A stretch of DNA of 64,000 nt. Origin: an uncultured Acetatifactor sp. (lineage in GTDB: Bacteria > Bacillota > Clostridia > Lachnospirales > Lachnospiraceae). Position numbers and translations under genes: made by a program. Position 1 is the first letter of the stretch; the number at the start of each line of letters is the position of its first letter. The notes under the pieces are model-generated. The model worked only from the letters and a program-made list of their open reading frames with translations. It was not told the origin of the DNA and did not search any database. This document shows positions 33,750 to 43,675 of this stretch, piece by piece. The stretch is from assembly GCA_910589035.1 (NCBI GenBank), contig CAJUSI010000079.1, positions 62,001-126,000 on the forward strand, read 5' to 3'.

Positions 33750-34703
33750 TTGGAAGCACTTAATTACAAGGCTCATCTTGTGATGGATGAGGTGAAAAAG
33801 GTAATCCTTGGAAAAGATGAATGTATAGAAAAGGTGATGGCCGCCATTCTGGCCAGGGGCAATGTGCTCCTGGAGGATGTGCCCGGAGTGGGCAAAACGG
33901 AGATGGCTATTGCTTTTTCCAGGGCCTGCGGGCTGAAATCCAACCGCGTGCAGTTTACGCCGGATGTGATGCCTGCGGATATAACGGGATTCTCCATGTA
34001 CAGGAAGGAGACGGAAAGCTTTGTATATCGGCCGGGGGCGGTGATGTGTAATCTGCTGCTTGCGGACGAGATCAACAGAACTTCTCCGAAGACGCAATCT
34101 GCTCTTCTGGAAGTCATGGAGGAGGGAAATGTAACGGTCGATGGTGTCACCAGGCAGGTACCCCGTCCTTTTATTGTGCTTGCAACTCAGAATCCGGTGG
34201 GATCCTTTGGCACCCAGAGGCTGCCGGAGGCCCAGGTGGACCGGTTTCTGATCTGTGTCAGTATGGGATATCCGAATCAGGAGGATGAAATCGCCATGCT
34301 CAAAAGCCGTCATGGGGGCCGCCCCCTGGACCGGGTGGAGTCCGTCATCGACGGAGAGACGCTTTTGGCCATGCAGGAGGAGACGGAGAATATATTCATT
34401 CATGATGCCATCTACCGCTATATGACTTTGCTGGCTGCCGCTACCAGAGAGCATGAACTGATTGATCTTGGGATGAGTCCCAGGGGAACCCTTGCCCTGG
34501 GCAGGATGGCCAGGGCCTACGCCTGGCTCAGGGGGAGGGAATACTGCGTGCCAAAGGATGTAAAGGACGCCCTGCCTGATGTGGGGATACACAGGATCCG
34601 GATTGGGCAGAGAGCCAGGCTTAACGGGAGAGGAGCCGGGGATATCCTGGAGGAAATATTGGACAGTGTGAAGGAACCCAGAACCGGCGAGAGAGTGCGA
34701 TGA
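33750..34703 (+). CDS. MoxR-family AAA+ ATPase
   Basis: 317 residues. Walker A is EDVPGVGKTEMAIAF, Walker B is LLADEINRTSPKTQSALLE, sensor 1 is VLATQNPVGSFGTQRLPEAQ, and the lid ends near GRAGDILEEIL. The TTG at 33750 is proposed as start because it gives the family N-terminus (EALNYKAHLVMDEVKKVILG) and is preceded by GAGAGGAAG; the longer frame from 33582 would add a non-conserved 56 residues. It forms an operon with the DUF58 and transglutaminase genes, a common trio thought to act as a chaperone or cell-envelope system. Confidence 0.9.
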   Translation: MEALNYKAHLVMDEVKKVILGKDECIEKVMAAILARGNVLLEDVPGVGKTEMAIAFSRACGLKSNRVQFTPDVMPADITGFSMYRKETESFVYRPGAVMCNLLLADEINRTSPKTQSALLEVMEEGNVTVDGVTRQVPRPFIVLATQNPVGSFGTQRLPEAQVDRFLICVSMGYPNQEDEIAMLKSRHGGRPLDRVESVIDGETLLAMQEETENIFIHDAIYRYMTLLAAATREHELIDLGMSPRGTLALGRMARAYAWLRGREYCVPKDVKDALPDVGIHRIRIGQRARLNGRGAGDILEEILDSVKEPRTGERVR

Positions 34704-34722
34704 ACCGGCGAGGGGAAAGGAC

Positions 34723-35739
34723 ATGATAGTTAGGAGAGTTTATTATCTGCTTCTTCTGGCGGCAGGCGGATATTTTGCAATGCTGTACAATTTTCAGGGG
34801 CTGCGGTTCCTGCTTTGCTGTATCGTTTTATTTCCTCTGGTAAGCTTTCTGTTCCTGATTCCCGGTAAGTTCCTCTGCAGAGTGGACTTGAGCGTAAAAG
34901 GGGATACCGTTTCCAGGGGAGAGCCGGTGGAGTTTGCGGTGAAGGTAAAGAACAGGGGGCTGTTTCCCATATCCAGAGTGCTGATCAGGCTGTGCTGGAA
35001 AGCGCCCGGGGAGAAGGCGGTAAGGGTCAGGCACTTCCTGCGCTGCCCCGGCTCCGGGGAAATACTGCCTCTGGAGCTTAGTGCCGCCCACTGCGGCGCG
35101 GCGTATCTCATTTTGGAAAAAGCCAGAGTCTATGACTATTTCGGCTTGTTTTCCCTTTCAACAGGCGGCGGAAAAAGAGCGGAAATCTGCGTGACTCCCC
35201 TGATAGAGGCCGTTTCCTCCGATGTGCCGGAAGCCGGACTGTTAAGGGGGCTGGATATGGCGGGGGAGGAGGGGGATCTGCTTCTTCGGGACTTTCAGCC
35301 GGGGGACAGTCTGCGCAGGATTTACTGGCAGATGACCGCAAGGGGAGGAGAACTGCAGGTGAAAGATTTTGAGAAAGAGGACAGTCTGAAGATATTTTTG
35401 AATTTTTCTCCCCAATTCAGACAACAGGCGGAAAAATGGGATGTATTTCTTGACAGGGTATGTTCCCTGATGGCATTCTGGTCAAATGAGAACGGCGGGC
35501 CGGCAGGAAGCGGACTGGAAATAGTGTGGGCCCGGGGAGAAGAATTCGTGAAATACGGGATTTCCGGCCCGGAAGCGGTGCAAGCCTGGGTTTGCGCCCT
35601 GCTGAAGGGGGAGGATGCGGGGACTTTTCTTTCGGAGGAGGAGATCTCCGGTCTGAGCGGGGGATATCATCTGGAAGAGGATGGCGGGCTGTATTTTGGG
35701 GAGCAATGTGTGTATGAAGAGGCTGGGTCATTTATTTGA
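34723..35739 (+). CDS. DUF58 domain protein
   Basis: 338 residues. Two N-terminal membrane spans (about 5-20 and 27-45), an extracytoplasmic beta domain, then the DUF58 core DFQPGDSLRRIYWQMTARGG with LQVKDFEKEDSLKIFLNF. DUF58 proteins are von Willebrand-A-like partners of MoxR ATPases. It starts 19 bases after the moxR stop and its 3' end overlaps the transglutaminase gene by 26 bases. Confidence 0.9.
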   Translation: MIVRRVYYLLLLAAGGYFAMLYNFQGLRFLLCCIVLFPLVSFLFLIPGKFLCRVDLSVKGDTVSRGEPVEFAVKVKNRGLFPISRVLIRLCWKAPGEKAVRVRHFLRCPGSGEILPLELSAAHCGAAYLILEKARVYDYFGLFSLSTGGGKRAEICVTPLIEAVSSDVPEAGLLRGLDMAGEEGDLLLRDFQPGDSLRRIYWQMTARGGELQVKDFEKEDSLKIFLNFSPQFRQQAEKWDVFLDRVCSLMAFWSNENGGPAGSGLEIVWARGEEFVKYGISGPEAVQAWVCALLKGEDAGTFLSEEEISGLSGGYHLEEDGGLYFGEQCVYEEAGSFI

Positions 35740-38314
35740 TATCCTGCTGCTGACGATCAACAGCATCGGTATTGTGGGAGCGCTGACCGAAATCCTGCAG
35801 ATTCCGTGGAGAAATGATCTCCTGGAGGGAGCATCGGGGATCGGGGCTCTGGACGGAAGGGTATTCTGGCCGGGGCTGTTCTTCTTCTGTACAGTCTCCA
35901 TAGTGCTGTGGAGAGGGACAGGGGCAGGAAAGCTTTTGGAACGTATCGGATTATGTGTATTCTTCTATCTCTGCCTGGGGCTGCTTTTCAGGAGACAGCT
36001 GCAGGGAGGGGTTACACTTGCCCTGCAGAATGCCGTTGAAATACTCAACCGGAGATTTCCCTTTCACATCGCCCGGATTTCGGCGGCGAGAGTTTTGGAG
36101 GAGACAGGACTAAGCGGAGGGGGAGCGGTATGGGCATCCACCTTCGGCATTCTGTACCTGGTATTTCCTTTTGAGCTGCTGGCTGGACTTTTCTGGAAAC
36201 ACGGAAAAGCTTTTCTGCTGCTGGCCGGAAATATTCTGTGGTTTACTGCAGCCTGTGCCTGGGATATTTTTCCCGGCTATTTTTTCCTTGCATTCTGTGT
36301 TCTGGGGATGGCGGCGGCGCTGATACAGGCGGAATTCCGCGGGTATCCGGGAGCGGGAATCCGTGCCGTGACCGGAATGGCGGTATTTGCGGGCGCTGTC
36401 ATGGCGGCAGTCTGGTTTTTCCTCCTGCCGAAGCTGGATCTGTTATATGAGGTTACGGAGGATAAGAGGCTGGAGCTCTACAGGGTGGTAAATAATGAAT
36501 GGATTCCCGGGGTGCAGAGCGTTTTTTCCGGTCATTGGCTGGGAATCGGTTCCGGCCCGGACGTGACGGGGGAATTATATCGGAATTCCATTTTCTCCCA
36601 CACGGAGAACCAGTCCTATCAGGTGAGCGTAGACCGCATTCCCCAGAGCACCATATATTTAAAGGGATTCGTGGGGACATCTTACGCCGGGACTGCCTGG
36701 GAGGAGAGTACGGACAGGGAACTGAAAAGATACTACGAAGAGCAGGGGCTTCCGCTGCCCGGGGAGTATCGGGAGCTGGTCAATATGAGCTATGAGGCCC
36801 TGGGCGGAATGCGGCCGGAGACTTCTCCGGGGTATATCCTGATTGAGGAGCTGGGAGGAAAAGGAAGCTACAGCCTCTATCCCTACGGAGCGCTGCTGAC
36901 GGAGGAATTCCAGGTCCATGGGGACGGAAGTGTGGAAAGAGAAGGGAAAAGCTATGGTTTCCGGTATTATTTTCCGGAGTTGGGCGGCATCTACCGGAGT
37001 CAGGATATTCAACAGGGGGCAGGACAGACTTTGGTCGGCGGCGGGAATCCGGGCTATGACGGCAATGCATTTTTGCCGGGAACCGCCCCGGGTTCAGCAC
37101 ATGAAGGAAGGCCGAACTATGAGGAAAACGCTTCTTCGCAGAGAACCTGGGAACAGACGGAGCGGGATTACCGCCGGTATGTTTACGATAGCTTTCTGGA
37201 GTATCCGGAGGAAGAGCTGCCTGTGCTGACCCGGTACTTAAGCAGGGCGGATATTAACCGGGAGAACATATCCGATTGTGTGCTGGATATCATGCGTTTC
37301 CTTGATGAACATGCCGTTTATAATCTTGATGTGGGAAGAAATCCTTTGGGAACGGATTTCGTGGAATATTTTCTGTTTGAAAAAGGAGAGGGGTACTGCG
37401 CTCATTTTGCCTCCGCAGCGGTGCTGGCGCTTCGCTACTTCGGGATCCCGGCACGGTATGCCACGGGGTATGCGGTCTCGCCTTCCAATTTTACAAGTGA
37501 CGGAGAAGGCGGTTACAGGGCGGTGCTTACGGGCAGACAGGCCCATGCGTGGGCGGAGATTTACCTGAACGGCATAGGCTGGATTCCGGTGGAGATGACG
37601 CCGGGGGCTGCGGCGCTTTCGGGAGAAGGCCGCCGGGTGCTGGTGGAGCAGGCGCAGCAGCTGGAGGGACAGAGCGTTGCCCCCACTGACAGAGAGAAGC
37701 CTTTTGAAGAAGAGGAGAAGCCGGAAGAATCCAGGCCGTCTGCGGAGGGCATAACGGAGAAGGAAGAGCTTCCGGAGGTGTCCCGGCCGGAACATGGGGC
37801 GCAAAAAGAGGAGCAGCCGGGGAATTCCGGTCAGTCGGCGGGTCTGATATCGGATTTGCAGGAGGGAGAAGGGAATGGAGCCGGCGGAGCGGATATGAGG
37901 TTTCTGCTGGGGCTGCCGGCCGTTCTTCTGCTGCTTTTGGCAGTGGGCATTCTGCTGAGATCAGTGAGACACCGCAGGCTGGAGAGACTGAGAAGAGCGA
38001 AGACCAGGGAGAAGATTTTCCTCCTGTACCGGAATATGAGAGAGGCGCTTCGGATTATGGGATGTCCCGGACGGTTTGCGGTGGATGAGGAGAATTTCTG
38101 GCAGGCGCTTCAGAGGATTGCTCCCCGGGTGACCAGGGAGGAATACGAAGTTTTCTGTGGGATTCTGGAGAAGAATACCTTCGGCAATATGCCGCCTTCG
38201 GAGGGGGAGCTGCAGACGGTGTGCGGGCTGCATGACAGGCTGATAGAGGAAATATATAAGCGTGCGCCTGTGTACAGGAAGATTTTTCTGGGAAAATATC
38301 GAAGAATTTGCTGA
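35714..38314 (+). CDS. Membrane transglutaminase-like protein (TgpA type) with DUF4129
   Basis: 866 residues. Several N-terminal membrane spans (about 10-240) precede an extracytoplasmic region with the transglutaminase core: GEGYCAHFASAAVLALRYFG (Cys562), RQAHAWAEIYLNGIGWIPVE (His611) and VEMTPG, where Glu stands at the usual Asp position, as in many clostridial members. A charged Pro/Glu-rich linker (about 655-735) leads to a last membrane span (FLLGLPAVLLLLLAVGILLR) and a cytoplasmic DUF4129 tail. The ATG at 35714 overlaps the DUF58 gene, indicating coupling. Probably acts on envelope proteins or peptides. Confidence 0.9.
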   Translation: MKRLGHLFDILLLTINSIGIVGALTEILQIPWRNDLLEGASGIGALDGRVFWPGLFFFCTVSIVLWRGTGAGKLLERIGLCVFFYLCLGLLFRRQLQGGVTLALQNAVEILNRRFPFHIARISAARVLEETGLSGGGAVWASTFGILYLVFPFELLAGLFWKHGKAFLLLAGNILWFTAACAWDIFPGYFFLAFCVLGMAAALIQAEFRGYPGAGIRAVTGMAVFAGAVMAAVWFFLLPKLDLLYEVTEDKRLELYRVVNNEWIPGVQSVFSGHWLGIGSGPDVTGELYRNSIFSHTENQSYQVSVDRIPQSTIYLKGFVGTSYAGTAWEESTDRELKRYYEEQGLPLPGEYRELVNMSYEALGGMRPETSPGYILIEELGGKGSYSLYPYGALLTEEFQVHGDGSVEREGKSYGFRYYFPELGGIYRSQDIQQGAGQTLVGGGNPGYDGNAFLPGTAPGSAHEGRPNYEENASSQRTWEQTERDYRRYVYDSFLEYPEEELPVLTRYLSRADINRENISDCVLDIMRFLDEHAVYNLDVGRNPLGTDFVEYFLFEKGEGYCAHFASAAVLALRYFGIPARYATGYAVSPSNFTSDGEGGYRAVLTGRQAHAWAEIYLNGIGWIPVEMTPGAAALSGEGRRVLVEQAQQLEGQSVAPTDREKPFEEEEKPEESRPSAEGITEKEELPEVSRPEHGAQKEEQPGNSGQSAGLISDLQEGEGNGAGGADMRFLLGLPAVLLLLLAVGILLRSVRHRRLERLRRAKTREKIFLLYRNMREALRIMGCPGRFAVDEENFWQALQRIAPRVTREEYEVFCGILEKNTFGNMPPSEGELQTVCGLHDRLIEEIYKRAPVYRKIFLGKYRRIC

Positions 38315-38529
38315 TAAGAGGAGAGTTTGCTTATTTCCGCGGCAATGGGCTTGAAAAGGCTGGATGGGATTAGAAGAAAGGCGGCAGAGCTGCTTGCATC
38401 GGATATACGATATGAGAAGGCAGACCAGGCGTATAAGGTGCAGGCCGCTTGCGCTGCCTGCGGCGGGGATGCCGGCAGAATGCCGGGGAGGAACGCCCTT
38501 TCGGAAAGAGGGCAGGGAGGAAGAGAGCG

Positions 38530-40221
38530 ATGTTTGCCGTAGAGTTAAACCGTGCGAATTATGAATATGATGTGAATGCTATAGTAAAGGCTTTTTATCC
38601 CCAGGAGCAGGTTATGGTGCTGACGCCGGAATGCGGGGAGGCGAAAAGGGAGAAGCTGAAGGGGGATATCCGTATCCGCGCAGTTCTGGACGGGGACGGG
38701 GCTTGTGTCACCGTGGATGGGCAGGAGTATACCTGGAATCGGAGGCAGGAGGATTTTGATTCCGGGGAGTTGGGGATACAGCCGGCGGTGGAAATGAAAT
38801 CGGATTCCGCGGGGAAGCAGCAGGGGAAAACAGAGGTAAATTCTGTGGGAAGGGCAATGGAGGACTCGGAGGCAAGCGCTGCGGGAGAGGCGGCAGAGGA
38901 CTCGGAGCAGGGTTCTGCAGGGGAGGAAGCGGATCAGGAGAAAGAATACAAGTACGGCTTTAAATGCTTTCTGTACAGGGTGCTTTGCCAGGTGACTGGC
39001 AGGGAGCTTCCCTGGGGAAATCTTACGGGGATCCGGCCCACGAAGATCGCCTATGTGATGCTGGAGCAGGGCAGGAGCGAGCAGGAGATAGAGGAATACT
39101 ACAGGAAGCGGTATTATGTAAGCGCGGAAAAGGCCAGGCTTTCGATTGATATCGCAAAGAGGGAGAGGGCGCTGCTCTCCTGTATTCGGCCCGGGGAAAT
39201 GACGGAGGACGGAGACAGGATGGAAGACAGAGCCAGGACGGGGAACGGTGACGAAGGGGCAGGCTACAGCCTGTATGTGGGAATCCCCTTCTGTCCCAGT
39301 ACATGCCTGTATTGTTCTTTTACCTCTTTCCCGATTGCGGGTTACCGTAAAACAGTGGATTCCTATCTCGGCTGCCTGATGGCGGAGATAGAATATACTG
39401 CCTCCTGTTACAGGGACAGGAGACTGGATACCGTGTATGTGGGAGGGGGCACCCCCACCACATTGGAAGCCGGGCAGCTGGCCGGACTGTTGGCCGGGAT
39501 AAGGCGCAGTTTTGATTTTTCCGAAGTAAAGGAATTCACCGTGGAGGCAGGCCGGGCAGACAGCATCACGGAGGAAAAGCTCCGCGTGCTGAGGGAGTAC
39601 GGCGTTACGAGAATTTCCGTCAACCCCCAGACCATGAGGCAGGAGACTCTGGATCTGATCGGCAGAAAGGCTTCCGCGGAACAGGTGGTGGAGGCCTTCC
39701 GGCTGGCCAGAAGAGTGGGCTTTGACAATATTAATATGGATCTGATCCTGGGACTTCCCGGAGAAACGGCAGAAGATGTACGATATACCATGGACAAGGT
39801 ATCGGAGCTGGCTCCGGACAGCCTTACGGTACACTCCCTTGCCATCAAGAGAGCCTCCCGCCTGAACCAGTGGGTCCAGGAGAATGGCGTGGATCTGCTG
39901 AATAATACGGATGAGACCATGGAAATTGCGGCGGAAGGGGCAAAGAGGCTGGGGCTTGTACCTTATTATCTCTATCGCCAGAAAAATATGTCCGGCAATT
40001 TCGAGAATGTGGGGTACGCCAGGGAAGGGAAGCTGGGGCTGTATAATATTCTGATTATGGAGGAGCTGCAGACCATTATCGCCGTCGGGGCCGGGAGTAT
40101 ATCCAAGCGGGTGTACCCGGACGGGCGGATTGAGCGGTGCGAAAATGTGAAGGAGATTTCCCAATATATCGAGAGAATCGGGGAAATGATAGAAAGAAAA
40201 CGTGTGTTATTAGAAGATTAA
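38530..40221 (+). CDS. hemZ: Oxygen-independent coproporphyrinogen III oxidase-like radical SAM protein (HemZ)
   Basis: 563 residues. Radical SAM cluster motif IPFCPSTCLYCSF (CxxxCxxC), SAM-contacting YVGGGTPTTLEAGQ and NINMDLILGLPGE. The N-terminal part with GNLTGIRPTKIAYVMLEQG is specific to the HemZ group. The ATG at 38530 follows GGAGGAAG. Residues about 90-140 are an acidic low-complexity insertion built from 12-residue repeats, making the protein longer than the usual 490-500. HemZ often lies close to rsh in Clostridia; here three envelope genes intervene. Confidence 0.92.
   Translation: MFAVELNRANYEYDVNAIVKAFYPQEQVMVLTPECGEAKREKLKGDIRIRAVLDGDGACVTVDGQEYTWNRRQEDFDSGELGIQPAVEMKSDSAGKQQGKTEVNSVGRAMEDSEASAAGEAAEDSEQGSAGEEADQEKEYKYGFKCFLYRVLCQVTGRELPWGNLTGIRPTKIAYVMLEQGRSEQEIEEYYRKRYYVSAEKARLSIDIAKRERALLSCIRPGEMTEDGDRMEDRARTGNGDEGAGYSLYVGIPFCPSTCLYCSFTSFPIAGYRKTVDSYLGCLMAEIEYTASCYRDRRLDTVYVGGGTPTTLEAGQLAGLLAGIRRSFDFSEVKEFTVEAGRADSITEEKLRVLREYGVTRISVNPQTMRQETLDLIGRKASAEQVVEAFRLARRVGFDNINMDLILGLPGETAEDVRYTMDKVSELAPDSLTVHSLAIKRASRLNQWVQENGVDLLNNTDETMEIAAEGAKRLGLVPYYLYRQKNMSGNFENVGYAREGKLGLYNILIMEELQTIIAVGAGSISKRVYPDGRIERCENVKEISQYIERIGEMIERKRVLLED
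38839..38946. repeat. In-frame 36-bp minisatellite inside hemZ
   Basis: Three degenerate 36-base units encode NSVGRAMEDSEA, SAAGEAAEDSEQ and GSAGEEADQEKE. They lie between the N-terminal domain and the GIRPTK segment, so they lengthen a linker without hitting the active site. Confidence 0.8.
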
Positions 40222-40385
40222 CAATTTGATGTCATTGTTTATCAAAACCAAAGCGCAGACTGGCAGAAAAAGTGCCGGAGCCGGATGTGGCATGGAGGGG
40301 AGAAAACGCCGCAATTATCATAAAGCAAGTGAAATTCCAACCATATCCGGTCTGACATTCAAAGAATCCGATTGATTTAGTCGGG

Positions 40386-41078
40386 ATGAATACGGAGAAT
40401 GCGGAGATTAACGAGGGGCTTATCCGGTTTGACATTATCTTTTATGTGCGTATGAAAGATGGTATCTCACAGGTGATCGTGAATTTAGAGGCGCAAAAAG
40501 ATGAAACGTCAGGCTACCATATCCTGAACAGGGCAGTATTTTATGTGAGTCGCCTTGTTTCCTCGCAGAAGGAACGGGATTTTGTCAAGACAAACTATAA
40601 CGACATAAAACGTGTTTTTTCCATTTGGATATGTATGAACATGGACGAGAACAGTATGGATTATGTACATCTGACGGATGATAAGCTGTTAGGTTCTTAT
40701 CCGTGGAAAGGCGGGCTTGACCTGCTGAATATTGTCCTGATCGGTATATCAAATGAACTGCCGGAGGATGATGAGAAGTATGAGCTGCATCGTCTGCTGA
40801 GTACATTGCTTTCAATGGAGCTGACCGCTGATGAAAAAATAGGGATTATAAAAACCGAGTACCATATTCCGGTAGATGATGAATTGAGAAAGGATGTGAG
40901 CGCTATGTGTAATCTTTCACAGGGAATCAGAGAAAGAAGTGTGGCAGAGAGAGATGAAAAAATTATTTTAAATATGTACAGGAAAGGCTATACATTAGAG
41001 CAGATAGCAGAATGTGTGGAAAAGACTATCGAAGAAGTGGAGGCTGTCATCAAAAAGCGGGAGCCTGTGCTGGTATAA
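40386..41078 (+). CDS. Rpn/PD-(D/E)XK family transposase-associated nuclease, N-terminally truncated
   Basis: 230 residues. The core FDIIFYV ... VIVNLEAQKD (Asp and ExQ) with FYVSRLVSSQKERDF and FSIWICMNM matches the PD-(D/E)XK nuclease family transposases (Rpn-like) of Clostridia. Full members have about 60-80 more residues before NTENAEINEG. Here an in-frame TGA at 40353 closes the frame 11 codons upstream of the ATG and there is no ribosome site, so the gene is likely broken. The C-terminal MYRKGYTLEQIAECVEKTIEE is the usual small helical tail. A strong terminator follows. Confidence 0.75.
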   Translation: MNTENAEINEGLIRFDIIFYVRMKDGISQVIVNLEAQKDETSGYHILNRAVFYVSRLVSSQKERDFVKTNYNDIKRVFSIWICMNMDENSMDYVHLTDDKLLGSYPWKGGLDLLNIVLIGISNELPEDDEKYELHRLLSTLLSMELTADEKIGIIKTEYHIPVDDELRKDVSAMCNLSQGIRERSVAERDEKIILNMYRKGYTLEQIAECVEKTIEEVEAVIKKREPVLV

Positions 41079-41171
41079 TCACAGCAACTTAATAACACAA
41101 GTAGTAAAGCAGTGAATTGTTTTTATTAGAGAAAGCAATTCTGGATGAGATGCCGGAGTATAATAACCAAG

Positions 41172-41206
41172 ATACCGCCTTGTAAAGATTCAGGGCGGTA
41201 TTTTTG
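41172..41206 (+). terminator. Rho-independent terminator
   Basis: ATACCGCC (41172-41179) pairs perfectly with GGCGGTAT (41194-41201) and is followed by a T run. It separates the nuclease gene from the TrmB-MFS operon. Confidence 0.88.
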
Positions 41207-41275
41207 ATATCTTGACATGGCTGTGAGGATATGTTAAAGTGAAGAAAAATAGTGGTAAGGGGTATGACTACTGAT

Positions 41276-42145
41276 ATGAAGGAAAACGAATATTTGGAGC
41301 CATTGGGATTTTCACAGAATGAGGCGAAGGTTTATACCACGCTTTTAAAACATAAGATGCTGAACGGCTATGAGATTGCCAAATTGTCGGGAGTTTCCCG
41401 GTCCCTGGTGTACGATGTGATTAACCGTCTGGTGGGCAGGGGAATTCTGTTTCGTCTGGAGGGGGAGCCGAATTACTATAAGCCTCTGGAATACCGGGAG
41501 TTGACCGAGAGAATCCGGAGGGAAAACGAGAGCAATATGAGCCGGGCAGAAAAGTATCTGGAGAGCCTGGCCTGCGGAGAGGAAAATCATGACTATGTGC
41601 TTAACATCATGGGAGTCGACAAGTCAGTAAAAAAGGCAGTGGAATTGATCGAGGCAGCGGAAGAGGAGATTTCCCTCTCCCTCTGGCGCATGGAATTCGA
41701 CCTTCTGCGGGATGCTCTGGAAAAAGCACTGGAAAGAGGGGTAAAAGTCTATCTGTTCACTTTTGAGGAGGTAGAACTGGACGGGGCGGTAGTCTTTTCT
41801 TACCGTATCTGTGACGCCCAAAAGCTGTTCCCCTACCGCAGGATGACCCTGGTGGCGGACGGAGTGCAGTGTCTTACCGGCGAGAACAGCGGGGAGAGGA
41901 GTATTTTCACCTGTACGAGAAACCATGCCATTGTGTCTCTGGCCACGGACGAGATTGTTCTGAACATTTTCTGGTACAAATATATGGAAAAGCGGGGGCT
42001 GCTTTGTCAGAGAAATACCAGCGGGAAATTTCTGCGCACTCTTGCGGCTCTGGCACAGGAGTTGGACATCAGTGACGATATGACGAAAAACTTTATTGTA
42101 TACGATTATCAGAGGAGGGGCGGCAATGAGAGGGAAGAACGTTGA
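41276..42145 (+). CDS. TrmB-family transcriptional regulator
   Basis: 289 residues. The N-terminal winged helix is LGFSQNEAKVYTTLLKHK then YEIAKLSGVSRSLVYDVINR. The C-terminal domain (about 110-260) resembles the TrmB sugar-binding/PLD-like domain, with ISLSLWRMEFDLLRDALEKA. ATG 41276 is a compromise; ATG 41264 and GTG 41252 are also in frame, and AAGGGG at 41257-41262 favours neither strongly. Its last 20 bases overlap the MFS gene, so it probably controls that transporter. Confidence 0.9.
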   Translation: MKENEYLEPLGFSQNEAKVYTTLLKHKMLNGYEIAKLSGVSRSLVYDVINRLVGRGILFRLEGEPNYYKPLEYRELTERIRRENESNMSRAEKYLESLACGEENHDYVLNIMGVDKSVKKAVELIEAAEEEISLSLWRMEFDLLRDALEKALERGVKVYLFTFEEVELDGAVVFSYRICDAQKLFPYRRMTLVADGVQCLTGENSGERSIFTCTRNHAIVSLATDEIVLNIFWYKYMEKRGLLCQRNTSGKFLRTLAALAQELDISDDMTKNFIVYDYQRRGGNEREER

Positions 42146-43544
42146 GAGACAGAAGGCAAGGGAGGCAGGGGAGCTGGTCAGAAGGAAAAAACAGCTGCAG
42201 GCAGGGAGCGGGAGATTTTATATCCTGTATCTGTTCATGGTGCTGTCGCTGATCTATATCATCGATGAGATCGCATCCACCATTTCGATTCAGTTCCAGT
42301 CCAATATTATCAACGAATTTTTCGTGCAGAATATGGGTATGACCTATGGGGAGGGACTGTCCCTTTCCTCCGCCCTGGGTTTTATCACCTATCCGGTGAC
42401 GCTGCTGATCGTATTCTACCGCCCTTTGGCGGATCGGTTCGGCCGGAAGCCCTTTCTGGTCATCAACACCTTTATGCTGGGGCTGGGCCTGTTTTTGGTT
42501 TACCTTTCCGACAATATCTATGTCTATATGCTGGGCGGCACCATCATGGGCTTTATGGTCTCTCATGATATGCAGTGTGTCTATATCCTGGAATGCTCCA
42601 ACGAGAAGACCCGGGCCAGAAATTATGCCCTGACCAAAGCCCTGGCAATCCTGGGAACTCTGCTCATTCCGTTGCTGCGGGAGACGCTGATGCAAAACAG
42701 GAGCGAACAATGGCATCTGGTGTATCTGGTGCCGGCTCTTCTGGGATTTGTGCTGTCGTTTGTGGCGCTGCTGTTTGCCAGGGAGACGGGAACCTTCCTG
42801 ATCAACCGGGTCAAATATCTGGAGACGCCGATTGAAGTCAGGGAAAAACAGACCAGGGAGGAGAGAAACAGTAATGCCCAGGGCGGCATCCTTCACGCGG
42901 TGAAATTCGCTTTCCGGCACAGGCAGCTGCGGTTCCTGATGCTTGCCTGCTGCTTCTATTACTCTGCATCCCTGGCCACGGCGACTTACAATACGGTGAT
43001 GAAGGAATCGGCGCTGATGAAGGAGGAGGCCATTACGATGGCGCTGTATCTCTATCCCGTGGGAAACGCCCTGATGACCTTTGTGGCGGGAATCGTTTCG
43101 GACAGATTCGGCAGAAAGGCGACGATTATCACCATGTCCTGTTCCGCGGTGGCATATTACAGTCTGTTCATTGCGGGAGCCATGCTGGGCTGGGCGCCCC
43201 TCCTTACCGGTTTTGCCATAGGCGGCTTCATGGGAAGCTACTGGGGAGCGGGAGATACCATAGGCGGTATCATGTTTTCGGAGTCAGCACCTACTAACCT
43301 GCGCTCCTCCGTCACGGTGATCAATACGCTGCTCAACGGAATTATCGGCGGCCTGGCCACCATTGTGACCATCATCCTGCTTCCCCTCATTCCCAAGGAG
43401 ACCTTTGGCTATATGTATCTTGGCCTGACGATTCCCGGGCTGATCGGTGCGGCTTTTGTCATCTGGAAGTATGTGGGCGAAACCAGAGGACTGGACCTGA
43501 AGAAGGTTACCGGGGCGGAGTGGGATATAGTAAAAGCAAAATAA
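42126..43544 (+). CDS. MFS transporter, sugar-porter-like
   Basis: 472 residues with about 12 membrane spans. Motif A is RPLADRFGRKPFLV, repeated in the second half as GIVSDRFGRKATII. The cytoplasmic loop and the tail (YVGETRGLDL) resemble the PETKG-like motif of sugar/metabolite:H+ symporters. The N-terminus is basic. GGAGGGG (42114-42120) is 5 bases upstream of the ATG. Co-operonic with the TrmB regulator; substrate unknown. Confidence 0.9.
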   Translation: MRGKNVERQKAREAGELVRRKKQLQAGSGRFYILYLFMVLSLIYIIDEIASTISIQFQSNIINEFFVQNMGMTYGEGLSLSSALGFITYPVTLLIVFYRPLADRFGRKPFLVINTFMLGLGLFLVYLSDNIYVYMLGGTIMGFMVSHDMQCVYILECSNEKTRARNYALTKALAILGTLLIPLLRETLMQNRSEQWHLVYLVPALLGFVLSFVALLFARETGTFLINRVKYLETPIEVREKQTREERNSNAQGGILHAVKFAFRHRQLRFLMLACCFYYSASLATATYNTVMKESALMKEEAITMALYLYPVGNALMTFVAGIVSDRFGRKATIITMSCSAVAYYSLFIAGAMLGWAPLLTGFAIGGFMGSYWGAGDTIGGIMFSESAPTNLRSSVTVINTLLNGIIGGLATIVTIILLPLIPKETFGYMYLGLTIPGLIGAAFVIWKYVGETRGLDLKKVTGAEWDIVKAK

Positions 43545-43675
43545 TGCTTCCGGGCAGGAAGAAAATCCAAAGACCGGGGAACAAAAGGGACGGAATATGG
43601 CTCTGAAGCAAAGCAGAGATAGCAGATGGACAAAACAGAGATAATTAAAATGCGGAATAAAGACAGGAGGACAAA

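Noticed and set aside
38327..38542. 71-codon frame upstream of hemZ
   Set aside because: No recognisable domain; it overlaps the hemZ ribosome site and looks like leader sequence.
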